The notes under the pieces were generated by a model. It was not told the DNA's origin. It did no database searches and saw nothing but the letters and a program-made list of their open reading frames with translations. This document shows positions 50,093 to 60,749 of a stretch of DNA of 64,000 bases, in pieces; positions within the stretch are counted from its first letter, which is position 1, and every line of letters begins with the position of its first letter. Where the stretch lies: the NCBI GenBank assembly GCA_000818945.1, contig KN805409.1, forward strand, positions 164,951-228,950, written 5' to 3'. The translations under genes and the position numbers were made by a program. Source of the DNA: Schizochytrium sp. CCTCC M209059. Taxonomy: Eukaryota; Sar; Bigyra; Thraustochytrida; Thraustochytriidae.

Positions 50093-50582
50093 CTTTTCAT
50101 GAGAGAGCAAGTTAGGCCAAACGAGCGAGCGAGCGAGCAAGCAAGCGAGAGAAATCCCGACAAGGCCAGCTCGTGCCGCCCGGTCGCCCTCGCGACGCAA
50201 CGCGCCGAGCTAGGCCAAGCCGCGCCTGGCCGCGCGATCAACGACGGCTTCAGGAAAAGTTATGCTAGGCTCAACTTCTGCTGCGGCCGCTGATATGACG
50301 GCCGCACTCTCGCCACTGCTGCGGCCACACGCACGCACGCACAAGCTGAGTGATAAAGACGTGCTGAGGTATGTGTGTGGGACATCGCGCGAGCAGAAGA
50401 GAAAATGGGTTGCGCACAAACTCAACCGACACATTTTCGCGGTCTCACGTCCCAGGTTGGTGACCGCTGGAACGAACGTTTACGGACCAAGGACCGAGCA
50501 AAGGTCAAGAAGGTTTAGAAAGAAAGGGGCGCGAGGAAGACAAGACATACTGTCATTGCGGAGGAGGAAGGGCCGGGGCCCC

Positions 50583-50612
50583 GGCGTGGCGTGGCGTGGC
50601 GTGGCGTGGCGC
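50583..50612. repeat. (GTGGC)n
   Basis: Five tandem pentamers. Confidence 0.9.
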
Positions 50613-50636
50613 GAGGCCGGCGCCGGCGCGAAGACT

Positions 50637-50718
50637 TTGCGAGCTAGCTCGCTGGCTAGCTAGCTCGCTAGCTAGCTCGCTAGCTAGCCTGTCAGCCAGC
50701 CAGCCAGCCAGCCAGGCT
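50637..50718. repeat. GCTA/GCTC and CCAG tetranucleotide tract
   Basis: Alternating GCTAGCTA and GCTCGCTA units, many palindromic as AGCT/CTAG, passing into five CCAG units. Confidence 0.9.
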
Positions 50719-50750
50719 GCGCAGCTGGAGTACTACAGCGGACCGCAACA

Positions 50751-52637
50751 ATGGTTGAAATGTCAGAGAATGACCTTGCTGCGCGCAGCTACTACTTTCG
50801 CAACTCCCTCATTGAAGAGTTTCGGCTCAGCGAGTCAGACACATGCAGCGCGTTCGAGGCGCCGAAGCATTCCTCGACGGTCTTTGAGCAGCCTGACGCC
50901 CTCGAAGATGTCCTTCGACACAAACCGCACTCCCTGATAAAGTTCAAAATCTTCAAACGCACGCCAGAGACAGAAGAAACGAGCGGACCTCGGCTAATGC
51001 GCATGGCGACCCGCAAGCCCGGTCGCTTGCAGCGTGCCCCTCGCTCTCTGCCCTTGCACGTGTGGGCGCGATGGCTTTCGAAGCACAAGAACTTTTCTTC
51101 TTTTGTCATTGGTACGATTCTCGTCAACGCCATCGTACTCGGAATTCAGACCAGCATGGACGAGATTGAAGACTGGCGAACGGTTCAGACTCTCGAGGTT
51201 CTTGATAACTGCACCATGGTAATTTTCGTTTGGGAGATTGTGCTCAAGTGGATTGCCAACTTTCGCTCCTTTTGGAGAGACGGCTGGAATGTCTTTGACT
51301 TCCTTGTCACGGCAGGTGTGCTTGTTCCCATGCTCGCGCAAGCTCTGATGGGATCGGAAGACCAGAGCAATGCGCAAAACTTTGCAAGCGTGGCTAAAAA
51401 TCTACGCATCTTTCGTACCTTTCGTACGCTCAAGATGATTGCCAAGTTTCGCAGCTTGCGCATCATCGTTCGCACGGTCATGGAGGCCTTGCAGAGTCTC
51501 GGCTTTGTGCTCATTCTTCTCTGTCTCCTCATGTACATTTTTGCAGTTCTGGCGATTGGCCTCTTTTCTGACTATTCCAATACGACCATGGAGGGCTTGG
51601 AATACACTTTTGTCTTTTCTGACATGATTGCCGCTGTGCGTACTCTCTTTCAGTTGCTGACGCTGGACCAGTGGTACAATATCGCCAAGGAAATCTCGGA
51701 CGAGGGCGAGACGAACATGATTGTCACCATTAGCTTCTTTGTCGTTTGGGTAGCACTGGGAGCATTCATCTTTCGAAATATCTTCATTGGTGTCATGGTC
51801 AAGAACTTTCAAAGCATCAGTCAGGAACTCGCGGACCTCGATCAGATGTCGCGCAAGAGAGCACGTATGCGCAAGTATGTCAAGAATTTTCAGCAACAAA
51901 TGGAGGAAAAGAAACGTGAGATTGAGCATCAAATGATTCACAGCAAGAACTCTTCTTCAAACAAGAATGGTAGGGCCTCGAGTGCGAGTGAAGTCGATAA
52001 TTCTTCCGTTAATCCCAAGAAAAAGGAGAGCAGCGCCATCATGACACCCACAAATGGAAACTTCTTGCGCCAAATGACAAACACAAACGCATCAATGACT
52101 GGTCAGCCGCTAGACGGAGACGCGCGGCTTCGAGCCGTCACCAAGCACAATCTGACCAACGATTCTTCGCCGAGGCGACCACGTGCGCGTCAGTCCTTTG
52201 CGATTCCCAAAGCATGGATTGCCGACGGCGTAGATCCCCTCACCTTGATGGGTAGCAAGGGCGGAGGTGAACAGGCGCAGGGCACCTCTCCTGCCTCGCC
52301 CAACAGCGCCGGCGAGGACGGCAAAAAGCCCGACCTTACGGTACAGACAAACGACTTGTCGCCGACAAAGCAGATGCAGAGTCCTCACACCTCTCGATGG
52401 GCTGACTCAAGGTTGAGCAAATTTTATGATGCCGCCAAGGCCGATGAATGGAAGCGCTTCGTGCAGCAAAGCCTTACTGTTTTTGGAGAACAGGACGCTG
52501 GAAGCACGCTTTGGCCTCGTGACACGCTCTTGCACTATCTGCAGACCATGGAAAAATTGCAAGAGAATCTGAAGGAGCACCACGAGCTTCAGCATCTTGC
52601 TACAGAGGTGCTCTATAGCATTGCGACCGATGGCTAA
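50751..52637 (+). CDS. single-domain voltage-gated cation channel, CatSper/BacNav-like
   Basis: 628 residues, ATG at 50751. One six-TM ion-transport domain: S1 about 115-133, S2 150-170, S3 179-196, S4 213-241 with R219, R222, R225, K228, R234, R237 and R241, S5 245-272, S6 323-350. The pore helix ends TLDQW (304-308), which fits the T-x-D-x-W filter of CatSper subunits and is close to the TLESW of bacterial sodium channels. An acidic filter residue suggests Ca or Na selectivity. As a single-domain subunit it would form tetramers. The long C-terminus has a charged coiled coil (about 362-395, KKREIEHQM-type) and a disordered tail. Flagellate protists use CatSper-like channels in motility; a zoospore role is inference. 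Confidence 0.85.
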   Translation: MVEMSENDLAARSYYFRNSLIEEFRLSESDTCSAFEAPKHSSTVFEQPDALEDVLRHKPHSLIKFKIFKRTPETEETSGPRLMRMATRKPGRLQRAPRSLPLHVWARWLSKHKNFSSFVIGTILVNAIVLGIQTSMDEIEDWRTVQTLEVLDNCTMVIFVWEIVLKWIANFRSFWRDGWNVFDFLVTAGVLVPMLAQALMGSEDQSNAQNFASVAKNLRIFRTFRTLKMIAKFRSLRIIVRTVMEALQSLGFVLILLCLLMYIFAVLAIGLFSDYSNTTMEGLEYTFVFSDMIAAVRTLFQLLTLDQWYNIAKEISDEGETNMIVTISFFVVWVALGAFIFRNIFIGVMVKNFQSISQELADLDQMSRKRARMRKYVKNFQQQMEEKKREIEHQMIHSKNSSSNKNGRASSASEVDNSSVNPKKKESSAIMTPTNGNFLRQMTNTNASMTGQPLDGDARLRAVTKHNLTNDSSPRRPRARQSFAIPKAWIADGVDPLTLMGSKGGGEQAQGTSPASPNSAGEDGKKPDLTVQTNDLSPTKQMQSPHTSRWADSRLSKFYDAAKADEWKRFVQQSLTVFGEQDAGSTLWPRDTLLHYLQTMEKLQENLKEHHELQHLATEVLYSIATDG

Positions 52638-53500
52638 GAAACGATGACACGCTGGATTGGTGGGGATCAGATCAAACACTGTCATTCCAAACCACAGAGA
52701 AGGTTGGAGCATAGTATCTCCAAAGAGCTTTGTCGTCTGCACTGCAAGACAAGGAAAAGACCTGGTTCTACTCATACTGTGCGTGGCGTGACAACGATTC
52801 TCAAGGTACAGCTGCTTGCACTTGGTCGTAACTCCTTTAATTTCCCCTCTTTCCCTCCAAGAACAACATGAAGATAAGATGGATTGTCTCGTGCTGAGGC
52901 TCGTCAAACCGGGAAGAAAGGATGAAAAGGAAGAAAAGGAAGAAAGTGTCTCTTTCGCAGTTCCTTTCGCATTTTCGTTGTGCTGGCAGGGGACAGTGTT
53001 TGTTCGACAAAAGCTAAAAAAGGGAAAAAAGGAAACGAAGAAGGAAACGAGGAACCACAAAATGCAAAGCTGAAGAGAGAAGAAGAAGAAAAAAACTTTC
53101 TCCTCCGCAATTTATTCCATGCATAATCTCGCTGCATGTGAATGCGCACTCATCTTGCGCGGTGCGCGTTGACGATATATATATATAGAAAGAAAAAGAA
53201 ATGTGTGAAAAGATAGGACATCCTCAGTTGACAGAATTATACTGTGCTCCCGCCGCCTGCTCCCATGAGCTGCTTTCGCTCTCGTGAGCTCGATCAAGCA
53301 CACGAAGCAGCCCAGGGTCGGCGCTGAGGACCCAAGAGAAGGCGAACTGATGTGTTCCGGGAAAAAAAACAAAAAAACACCAGCAGGCTCGTCTCGGGCG
53401 TCAAAGCTTGAAAGAGTCTCCCCGCCCGTCCATGCATCCACATTCGGGGCGAAGAGAAGACTGGACAACGATACTTGGCCGAGGCGCGCAATGTACTTGC
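52638..53500. other. convergent intergenic region
   Basis: AT-richer, with A/G-rich tracts (52915-52950, 53015-53095) and a TATATATATA near 53176. No gene seen. Confidence 0.5.
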
Positions 53501-54010
53501 TTACGCCTTGGCCTCAGCAGCCTTGGGCTCGGCGTCGCCGGCGCCAGACTTGGTCTTGTAGTCGTGGATGGCGGCCTTGATGGCGTCCTCGGCGAGCATG
53601 CTGCAGTGCAGCTTGACAGGCGGCAACTTGAGGTGCTTGGCGATGTCAGCGTTCTTGATCTGGAGGCACTCATCGAGCGTCTTGCCCTTGACCCACTCGG
53701 TGGCCACCGAGCTGGAGGCGATGGCGGAGCCACAGCCAAAGGTTTTGAACTTGGACTCGATAATGCGGCCCTCGTCGTCCACCTCGATTTGCAGCTTCAT
53801 CACGTCACCGCAGGCCGGGGCACCCACAAGGCCAGTGCCGACATTGATCTTCTTCTTGTCGAGCGAACCCACGTTGCGCGGGCTCTCGTAGTGGTCGATA
53901 AGGCTGTCCGTGTACTTGGACGCCACGCGCTGTACGTTGAACGCGGGGCCCGTGCGGCCGCGGACCGCCACGCCCGCCACGCTCGCCGCCCTCCGTGCGC
54001 CGGCCAGCAT
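53501..54010 (-). CDS. ISCU: mitochondrial iron-sulfur cluster scaffold IscU/ISU1
   Basis: 169 residues from the first ATG at 54010. An Arg/Ala-rich presequence (1-30) precedes the conserved domain starting YTDSLIDHYESPRNVGSL. All cluster ligands are present: Cys67 in GAPACGDVM with Asp69, Cys93 in FKTFGCGSAIASSS, and Cys136 in KLHCSMLAEDAI. LPPVK (129-133) is the recognition motif for the mitochondrial Hsp70/Hsc20 pair. The C-terminus has a short Lys/Ala/Glu extension beyond the usual end. It assembles 2Fe-2S clusters from NFS1 sulfur in the matrix. A clear housekeeping gene with no anomaly. Confidence 0.95.
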   Translation of the reverse strand: MLAGARRAASVAGVAVRGRTGPAFNVQRVASKYTDSLIDHYESPRNVGSLDKKKINVGTGLVGAPACGDVMKLQIEVDDEGRIIESKFKTFGCGSAIASSSVATEWVKGKTLDECLQIKNADIAKHLKLPPVKLHCSMLAEDAIKAAIHDYKTKSGAGDAEPKAAEAKA

Positions 54011-55191
54011 CTTTCTTTTTTCAAGCACGCGATCCGATCCCGATCAACCCGAGTCCGAGCGCGCCGCTGCGTCCGCGCAGCAGGCAGGCAGGCAAGCGAG
54101 CGAGCGAGCGAACGTTCCCGCCGGCAGCAGACCGCGCGCGCGCTCCCGCTCTCGCTCTCGCGCAGGCGTGCTGCGTGCGTACGTGCGTGCGTGCGTGAAG
54201 TGGTCCCAGCGTCTGGTCTTGCTTGCGATGCGGGTTTGTTTCCTTCTTCCTTTCCACTTGTTTTTTCTTCTTTCTTTCCCTTGTTTCCTTCCTTCTCTCT
54301 GTTTCGCTGGACTCGGCGCCGCCGGCGAAACCGGTTGCCCCGACCGGGGAAACCCGGACCCTCCGAGCCGAGTCGATGGCTCTCTGGCTATCAATCGATC
54401 AATCGATCAATCAATCAATCGATCAACGAATCGCAGTCTCAATTCATCTCAAGCAACCCGGAATAATCGATCAGTCGACCATCAAGCACAGCGTGGCCTC
54501 CCGAGCCGCGAGATGCTCTGCAACTGCGAGTAGAGACGAAACTCGGAGAGGTGAGTCAGAGCGCGCGACGTGGATGCGTTCGTCGAAGGCGCGGAGAAAG
54601 AACTCGAAGAAGGGGCGATCGATGACTCGGAGCGAGGGTCAGGGAGGACTGAAGGCGGTCGGAGCCCAAGAAGTAAAAGAAGGGGCGCGAGCGCGGGCGG
54701 TCGGAGGCCAGCCAGATAGCTGAGCTACCACGCGCTCACTCGCTGTCAAGCCAAGCAGCCAGATGTCGGGTGGTGGCAGCGCAGTCCGACAAGCACTGTG
54801 GCATCTGCAGATGCTGTGGCAGTTCTGCTACTGCAGCTGGTGTCTCGCGCCAGAAAAGAACGGCGCAGGACGCAGAGAAGAGGAACCACACCTGGGACGA
54901 ACGAGGGCGAACCTTGGAGAGCCGCAGATGCGTCGAGGCCAAGGTCCGGCTGACTGGCCCAAGACTAGTGGTGGACCGGATCAAGGAGTCATTCTAGGCC
55001 TACTATTGGGGAAGCACGATGGGGCAAGAGATTATCTAAGGTATTGACAGTGAGATAGATAGTTCTAAAAGCGCCGCCGCGGCCCTGACAAAGAGAGGTC
55101 TAGTCTAGTGCGACGGACAGCAAGCAGCTGCAGGCACGCAGACAGGCACGCAGGCAGACAGGCAGGCACGCAGGCAGGCAGGCCAAATTTG
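54011..55191. other. 1.2 kb intergenic region
   Basis: IscU leader with GAGC (about 54095-54112) and GTGC tetramers, an ATCA/ATCG run (54390-54430), and a GGCA/CGCA tract at 55130-55185. No gene seen. Confidence 0.5.
55130..55185. repeat. GGCA/CGCA/GACA tetranucleotide tract
   Basis: About 13 imperfect units. Confidence 0.85.
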
Positions 55192-56160
55192 CTATTTGTC
55201 GAGAAGGTAGCTTGCATCGTGACGCGAGCGCTGGTGATCGGTGAGGGAAAATTGTGAACTCGTGCTGCTGCTCATACTGGACGTGTTCTCGAGCAAAGAG
55301 CTCGACGAACGCAGCACGCTACTTGCGGCTTTAGAAAGCTTGGCTCGCGACTTGTTCGAAGGTCGGTGGCTCATCGACCGTGGCACAACCACGTAGTCGC
55401 GCGTGTCATCGTCTGCATCGAGATAATTGACGCGTGTCGAAGCGCTGTGTCGATGCCGCGCAAGATTCCGCGTGTCATCGTGAAAACCATCCTTTGCAGA
55501 GCTGCCAATGTCGTCAGTCTTTGCGTCGTGCGTCGACGCGTGCGCGCCCTTGCGCTGGGGCGAACGGTTCAAGGGACGCGCAAAATCGATATGAGCCGCG
55601 AAAGGAGACCGTCCAGGTGAGAGCGGAGGACGCTCTCCAGCGTGCTCGCTCGCATGCAAGCTTGGCAGCGACTTGTGTTCGACTTTGGCTGCCAGGTCTG
55701 GTTTACGGCTCAGATCCCCACTGCTTGCCAAAAAAGGAGTCAGCGAATTGAACTCTTCTCCGTCCTCCGCACTCGACTGACTGCTCAGGAGCTCGCTTGA
55801 AAATTTTGGAGCTGGAGTTTTGGGGGTTTCGTTTACAGAGCGCGTAGGAGTCGTTCGCGCAAGCTTTTCTTTCTTCGAGAAACGGGGTTTCTTCGCTGCT
55901 GCCTTAACGTCAACGCCCTGTCGTCGCGAATCCGCTGGCATTTCTGCGTTCTTCATGCGCGCATCGACCGTCCCGGCGACCGGGAGTTTGCGTTTCGGAC
56001 TTCGCTTCACAAACCTCTTTCCCGATGTCGCAGGCGGTTGAGACGATGCAGGGGACGCCGGCCTCGATGGCTCTTGCGTTGAGTTTGCGGAAGGACGAGT
56101 ATTCTCGCTGGTCTTGGACGTCGTTTTCTTGTCGCCAGCGTCCCTAACGTCATCTTGCAT
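55192..56160 (-). CDS. disordered basic Ser/Pro-rich protein, unknown
   Basis: 322 residues, ATG at 56160. Composition is Ser, Lys, Arg, Pro and Thr throughout, with several proline-directed phosphorylation-type sites (SPGRSP, TPTRS, ETPKTPAP, KRSPKRK). Basic clusters (KRSPKRK about 52-58, KKPRFSKKEK about 89-98) resemble bipartite nuclear signals. There is no compact domain. The C-terminus ends with a Ser-rich run followed by SYLLDK. A nuclear, cell-cycle or cytoskeletal phosphoprotein would fit, but nothing is diagnostic. Coding bias and ATG support the call. Confidence 0.6.
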   Translation of the reverse strand: MQDDVRDAGDKKTTSKTSENTRPSANSTQEPSRPASPASSQPPATSGKRFVKRSPKRKLPVAGTVDARMKNAEMPADSRRQGVDVKAAAKKPRFSKKEKLARTTPTRSVNETPKTPAPKFSSELLSSQSSAEDGEEFNSLTPFLASSGDLSRKPDLAAKVEHKSLPSLHASEHAGERPPLSPGRSPFAAHIDFARPLNRSPQRKGAHASTHDAKTDDIGSSAKDGFHDDTRNLARHRHSASTRVNYLDADDDTRDYVVVPRSMSHRPSNKSRAKLSKAASSVLRSSSSLLENTSSMSSSTSSQFSLTDHQRSRHDASYLLDK

Positions 56161-56808
56161 CTTGCCCTTGGAAAGACGGACGAGCGAGCAGCCCTACTTT
56201 TGCTTTTTTTATGTTGTTGAGGCCTTTTCTGTCTACCGCAGGCACTTTCGTCGCCCGCGCGCCGTCCCCCCGCCTGCGCCGGTCAAACGTCTCCTCTGGT
56301 CAGCGCGCGTGCGCCGCGCTGTCTTGCGTTGAGTTGAAGCTTTGGTTCTTCAGCCAGGCAGCTTACGGTTAGGTCAGGTTGCCTTGATCACTAGCAGCGC
56401 AGTACACACAACTTGAAGATCGAGGACTTCTGGTCTTGTAAGTAGTAAGTATGTAGTAGGCCTAGCTAGCATCATGGTAGCAGCAAGGAGAAAAGCTTTG
56501 CGGAGAGCACAGAGAAGAAAGAACATTTTTTTGTTTTGGGGTTATCATGTTGGGACGTGGCGACATGTAGGTAAAATTCCTCTCCCTCCCTCCCTCCCTC
56601 GTTCCGCCGGGACAAGAAAGAAAGCAAACTGGAATTGCTTGCTGCATTTGGCAGATTTGCCTCTCGTTGCGTTTTTCCTTTCTGGATGGGGAAAAGGGAA
56701 GGGGGATGAGGGAGGTTGTCATGCAGGCCACCCAAGGTAAATTTACTGTTCAGACTTGGCAGACTAACTGCGAATCATAGCAAAAGTGCGGTTCTGAATG
56801 CTGATTCG
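56161..56808. other. intergenic region
   Basis: Leader of the preceding gene; CCCTCCCT repeats near 56582-56600. No gene seen. Confidence 0.5.
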
Positions 56809-58478
56809 TCAGGCTGCGTCAAGATTTATCGAAGCTTGGTGGCGCCTGAAACGCGCCTTGTCGGCGCTCGTGGCTGCCTTTTTGGAAACGAGGATCTGCA
56901 TGAGGGTGATCAGCTTTGCGCCGGCCGGGGAACCCGTCATGTCCTCGACGGTCTGGAGCGCGTACGGCATGGCAAAAGCGGCGAGCTGCTTGGTTGCTGC
57001 ACGACGCGCGAGGCGCTCTAGCGAGGAGGCAACGTAGATTTGGGCGTCTGCATTATTCTTGTGGCGCAGCGCCAGCGCTACCATGCGACGTGCGCATCGG
57101 TAGTCGTCGGCCTCGAGCACGCGTACAGCGCGTTTCGAAACATTGAGCTCGCGCTCCTTGTTGCTCGAGAATAGTCCGCTCACACGCTCATACATGGCCT
57201 TGGACAGAGGATCCCAACACACGTACAAGTGGATGGTGTAAAGAACATTGATGTCCAGCGCGCGACTCGTCGTTGACGTGTCCGGATACATGGTCGCATC
57301 GAGAAGCTCGTTGAGCCAGCCAGGGTTCTCCTCAATCATGTACAAACCCGCACGGTGAAAGAGGTCCAAGACCCCGCATTCATTGATGATATCTGCGTGT
57401 ACTTGCAGACCGCGCAAGAGGCTGGCTTTGTCGAGACCAGCCGGTTGCCATACGCCCTGAATGGCCCGCACCGTATCCTCAAAGGCCCGCGCTCGCAGCT
57501 CGGAGGGGAGGCCCATTTCATGGGCCAAGAGCACGAGCTTGACGGCGAGAGTCTCCGACAGCGCGACGCTCTTTAGATCCCGCGACTGCATTGAAAGCAC
57601 GAGCGGCATCTGCTCGAGCATTTCAGGCGCGTATTGTCGAATCGGGTCCAGACCGTGGTCCAGCTCAATAATGATGCGAGTGTCTCTGGGCGCCGCCTCG
57701 AAGGCGGCACGCGTCTCAGCACCCTCGACGTCCTGAGACTCGTCGTAGTCGGCTCCGCCCTGCGCACTCTCGGGCCCCGACGCGCCCAGCAGTTCGTAGG
57801 CGAACTGTTCATTGGCAAAGGCAACATACACGCAACAGTCGCTCATTGAAACGATAGTATTGTCGTTGGCAATCTTCGTCTCTCCATTCGCAAGAAGCGC
57901 ATCCGTGTCATCGGTGCGAGTGCTCACCGCGAGCGCAGTGACGGCGCGTCGGTCGCCGCCTCGAGGCACGCTCCGAGAAGCCCTGACCAGTCGCGCCAGG
58001 GACGACCTCGCGCCGGAAGAGGACGTCCCGTCGGGATTGCTTGCAAAGCCGCACAGAGAGCAGAGCCCAAAGTACCTGCTGAGGATCTCCTCGTCGAAGC
58101 GCGTGACCCACTCGCTCAGACCCTGGCCCGGACCGTACGCCAGGTACAACGCGAAGCCATTCTCGCCCGCGCCGGCTCTGCGGGCTCCGTTCAGTCCACG
58201 GAAGCGGGCTCCGCTGCCGCCAGTGGTGTCGGTGTCAGGCTCCGTCTCGTCGTCCTCGTCGCGCTCGGCGTCGTAGTCGTCCTCGTCGTCCTCGTCCTCG
58301 TCCTCGTAGTCGTCGTCGTGCTCGGCCTTGGCGCGGCGCCGCTGGCGCTGCTGTCGCAGCCAGAGTCTGTGTTCGCCTGCGGCGCTGGGCACGGCGCGCG
58401 CGCCGCCCTCGCGCGGCGGCGGCGCGCCGCGCGCGCCGCGCCGCGCAGCCGCCGTGCACAGCGGACTCCGCTCCGGTT
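56809..58478 (-). CDS. helical protein of unknown function, 5' exon missing
   Basis: Coding is clear from about 58340 down to the stop. After an acidic Asp/Glu run comes ENGFALYLAYGPGQGLSEW, RYFGLCSLCGF (CxxC), a variable linker, then an alpha-helical C-terminal half (LPSELRARAFEDTVRAIQG, LLRGLQVHADIINECGVLDLF, WLNELLDATMYPD, SKRAVRVLEADDYRCARRMVALAL). The frame is open to a stop at 58564-58566 but holds no ATG before about residue 180 (GTG at 58392 only). A strong 3' splice site, pyrimidine-rich tract then GCGGCACAG, ends at 58479, so translation probably enters from an upstream exon I could not locate. No family recognised; armadillo/HEAT-like helices are possible. Confidence 0.6.
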
Positions 58479-59687
58479 CTGTGCCGCGCCAAGTGAGAAA
58501 AAGTCCAACACGAGAGAGGAGAGGAAAAGAAAGGAAAAGAAAGGAAAGCGCGGGCCCAATGCGTTATACGCCGCAGGCAAGTCGACTATCCGCGCGTACG
58601 CAATGACTTATACGCCTCTACACTGCCGCAGATGTCCCCCGCGGCGCGTACCAACCTCCGGAGAAGACCGACCGAGGCGACGAAGCCACAGCGTCCTCGC
58701 GCTCCGTCAGAGAGAGCCCTCGATTATGCGTCGCTCCGCGTGCTGCTCGAGGTCTCGGGCAGTCAGGTTGCAGGTTTGCTTTGCTCTCGCTCGAGCGCCT
58801 CGCGCCCGCGACGATCGCAAATGGTGCGTGTGCGCGCCAGTGTGTGCTTTGCTTCTTTTAGCTGGGCTTGCTCGCCTCGGCCTTGCTTGGCCCTGGCAGC
58901 GCGTGCACGCGCCGCAAAAGCCAAGCCAAGCCAAGCCAAACCAAGGCCTCGTTCGCGTTGCGGACACGGACGCAGCGCAACGCGGTGCGTCGCGCTGGCC
59001 GCCGTTGGCCGCTGGCAGCAGCGCGGGCGGGCGGGCGGAACCCGCGCGGCACGGCCTCGCCAACGGCGCGGAAGTGGAATGCGGCTTTGTTTTGGTGAAT
59101 TTTGATGATATCGCGGCGTACGTCATGGTGCCTGTGATGGTCCTCCAAAAGTGTCTCTGCGCTGGATCGTGGAAACCGAGGATAGGTGGTCTTCGCTCCA
59201 GCTTCTTCTTCTTCTTCTTCTTCTTCGCGCGAGCCTTGGTTGGTGGCATGCATGGCCGCCGCGGTCGCCGCAGACGACAATGGCTCCGGGGCTGGCTGCC
59301 TGCCCGGCTCCGTGCCGACGAGGAGCGAGAGACGGGAGGCGAAACCCGCCGCAGCGCAGCAAGCAGCGCAGAACGTCTCCAAAAGGCCGCGAAACCCCTT
59401 CGATTCTGACAGGGCGTCGGGATGGCTGCACGCAACAGCACGCGACAGCAAGCAAGAGCCGAGCCGAGGGCAAGCTGTGGCTCTGCAAAAGAGCGAGTCC
59501 GAGACGGTCGCGGATCGAGAAAGGAACGGCCAATGGAGCCACCACTGCTGTGGCCGCAACCCGGGAGCGCAAGCTGCCGGCCATCTTAAACTTCGGGGGC
59601 TGGCCAGAACCCGCGCACAGACATACAGACAGTCAGTCAGTCAGTCACCAAAGCAGCTTGAGGGCGAGAGGAGAAGTGAGAGGAAGG

Positions 59688-59733
59688 TGGTCGGTCGGTC
59701 GGTTGGTCGGTCGGTCGGTCGGTCGGTCGGTCA
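59688..59733. repeat. (GGTC)n
   Basis: About 11 tetramers with one GGTT. Confidence 0.95.
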
Positions 59734-60385
59734 CAAGACGCGGAGAAAGCCTTTGCAGACTGGGAAACACCATTGTGAATGCACGTGCACCTCATCACTA
59801 TGGTTCGCATCGGCAAGTTACAAGCGAGTGAATGACATCGGGAGCCGCGAGACACCTTTGCGGTCGCAACTCAAAGGGTTTCGGATCGCTGATTCCCACG
59901 TCCTTGCCACTCCTTTTCAGAAGAAATTTGTCTTATTACATAATTTACATCTAAGCCATTGCGTTTCGGCAGATAATCTCTCTCTCTCATCACGATGCAG
60001 CCTGAGAGAGTCGCGAGAGCTCAGAATCTTGGTCTTCAACGAAGAAGCATTCGAAGGAGAAACATGGACAGATTATGGCCTCTCTAGCTGGCACATCTTT
60101 CGTCATTATTACTACACAGATCATCCCAGCCAATACTTGTACATTCGCACTGCACGTCCTCTAAAAACCCCAAGCGACCCATCTCTTAGGCTGCCTGCCA
60201 CGTGCATCTCTCCGAGGACTGTCCTCTTTAACGCATTCTGTATACCGTCAATACTACTGATAAGACAGTGAAGCCACTGCTGCCTCTCTGAGACCCAAAG
60301 TAAAGGCGGCAGCGGCACAAGTCGAGAATGCGCGCGCGCAAGTCGGCTATCGCTTTCTTCCAGTGTGCGTCGGCTGACCTGGAGG

Positions 60386-60450
60386 GCAAGCAGAGCAAGC
60401 AGAGCAAGCAGAGCAAGCAGAGCAAGCAGAGCAAGCAGAGCAAGAGCGAA
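60386..60450. repeat. 9-bp repeat GCAAGCAGA, about 7 copies
   Basis: Near-perfect nonamers about 300 bp upstream of the Ubc13 ATG. Confidence 0.9.
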
Positions 60451-60749
60451 GCAGGCGAAGATTGCTCGCTCGCTTGCGTGCCCGCTTGCTTGCTGCGCGC
60501 GCGCGAGACGGGCGTGCGGGCGTGCGTGCGTGGGAGGCCTGCGTCCTTGACGGCCGGCCGGCCGAGCACCCGCGGCGCCACAGACACCCCGGGCGGGCGG
60601 GCAGACGGACGGACACCGGGCTCGAATCGAGGTCACCGAGCGCCGCCTGCGCGTCGAGGACGACAACGACGCGGCGAGCCTGACCCCGCGCGAGTGAGCG
60701 ACCGCGAGAGCGCGAGAGCGAAGAAAGGAAAGAGCAAGAGCTTGCCACG

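Larger units (their letters stand above)
50093..50750. promoter_or_regulatory. divergent promoter region with tetra- and pentanucleotide repeats
   Basis: Between outward-facing ATGs of the orphan membrane protein and the channel. Contains GAGC repeats (50125-50150), a GTGGC pentamer run (50583-50612), and GCTA/GCTC then CCAG tetramers (50637-50718) ending about 30 bp before the channel ATG. Confidence 0.5.
58479..60749. other. 2.3 kb divergent intergenic region (may hold a 5' exon)
   Basis: GC-rich with CCAAG repeats (58920-58940), CTT repeats (59203-59225), CAGT (59628-59650) and GGTC (59688-59733) runs, an AT-richer middle (59900-60270) and a nonamer array (60386-60450). Open frames through it have no domain. 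The missing first exon of the 56809 gene should lie here on the minus strand. Confidence 0.5.

Noticed and set aside
58318..59409. 363-codon plus-strand open frame
   Set aside because: Begins opposite the coding part of the 56809 gene and continues through repeats; no domain or consistent codon pattern.
59186..60271. 361-codon plus-strand open frame
   Set aside because: Reads through GGTC and CAGT repeats and AT-rich sequence with no domain; likely chance.
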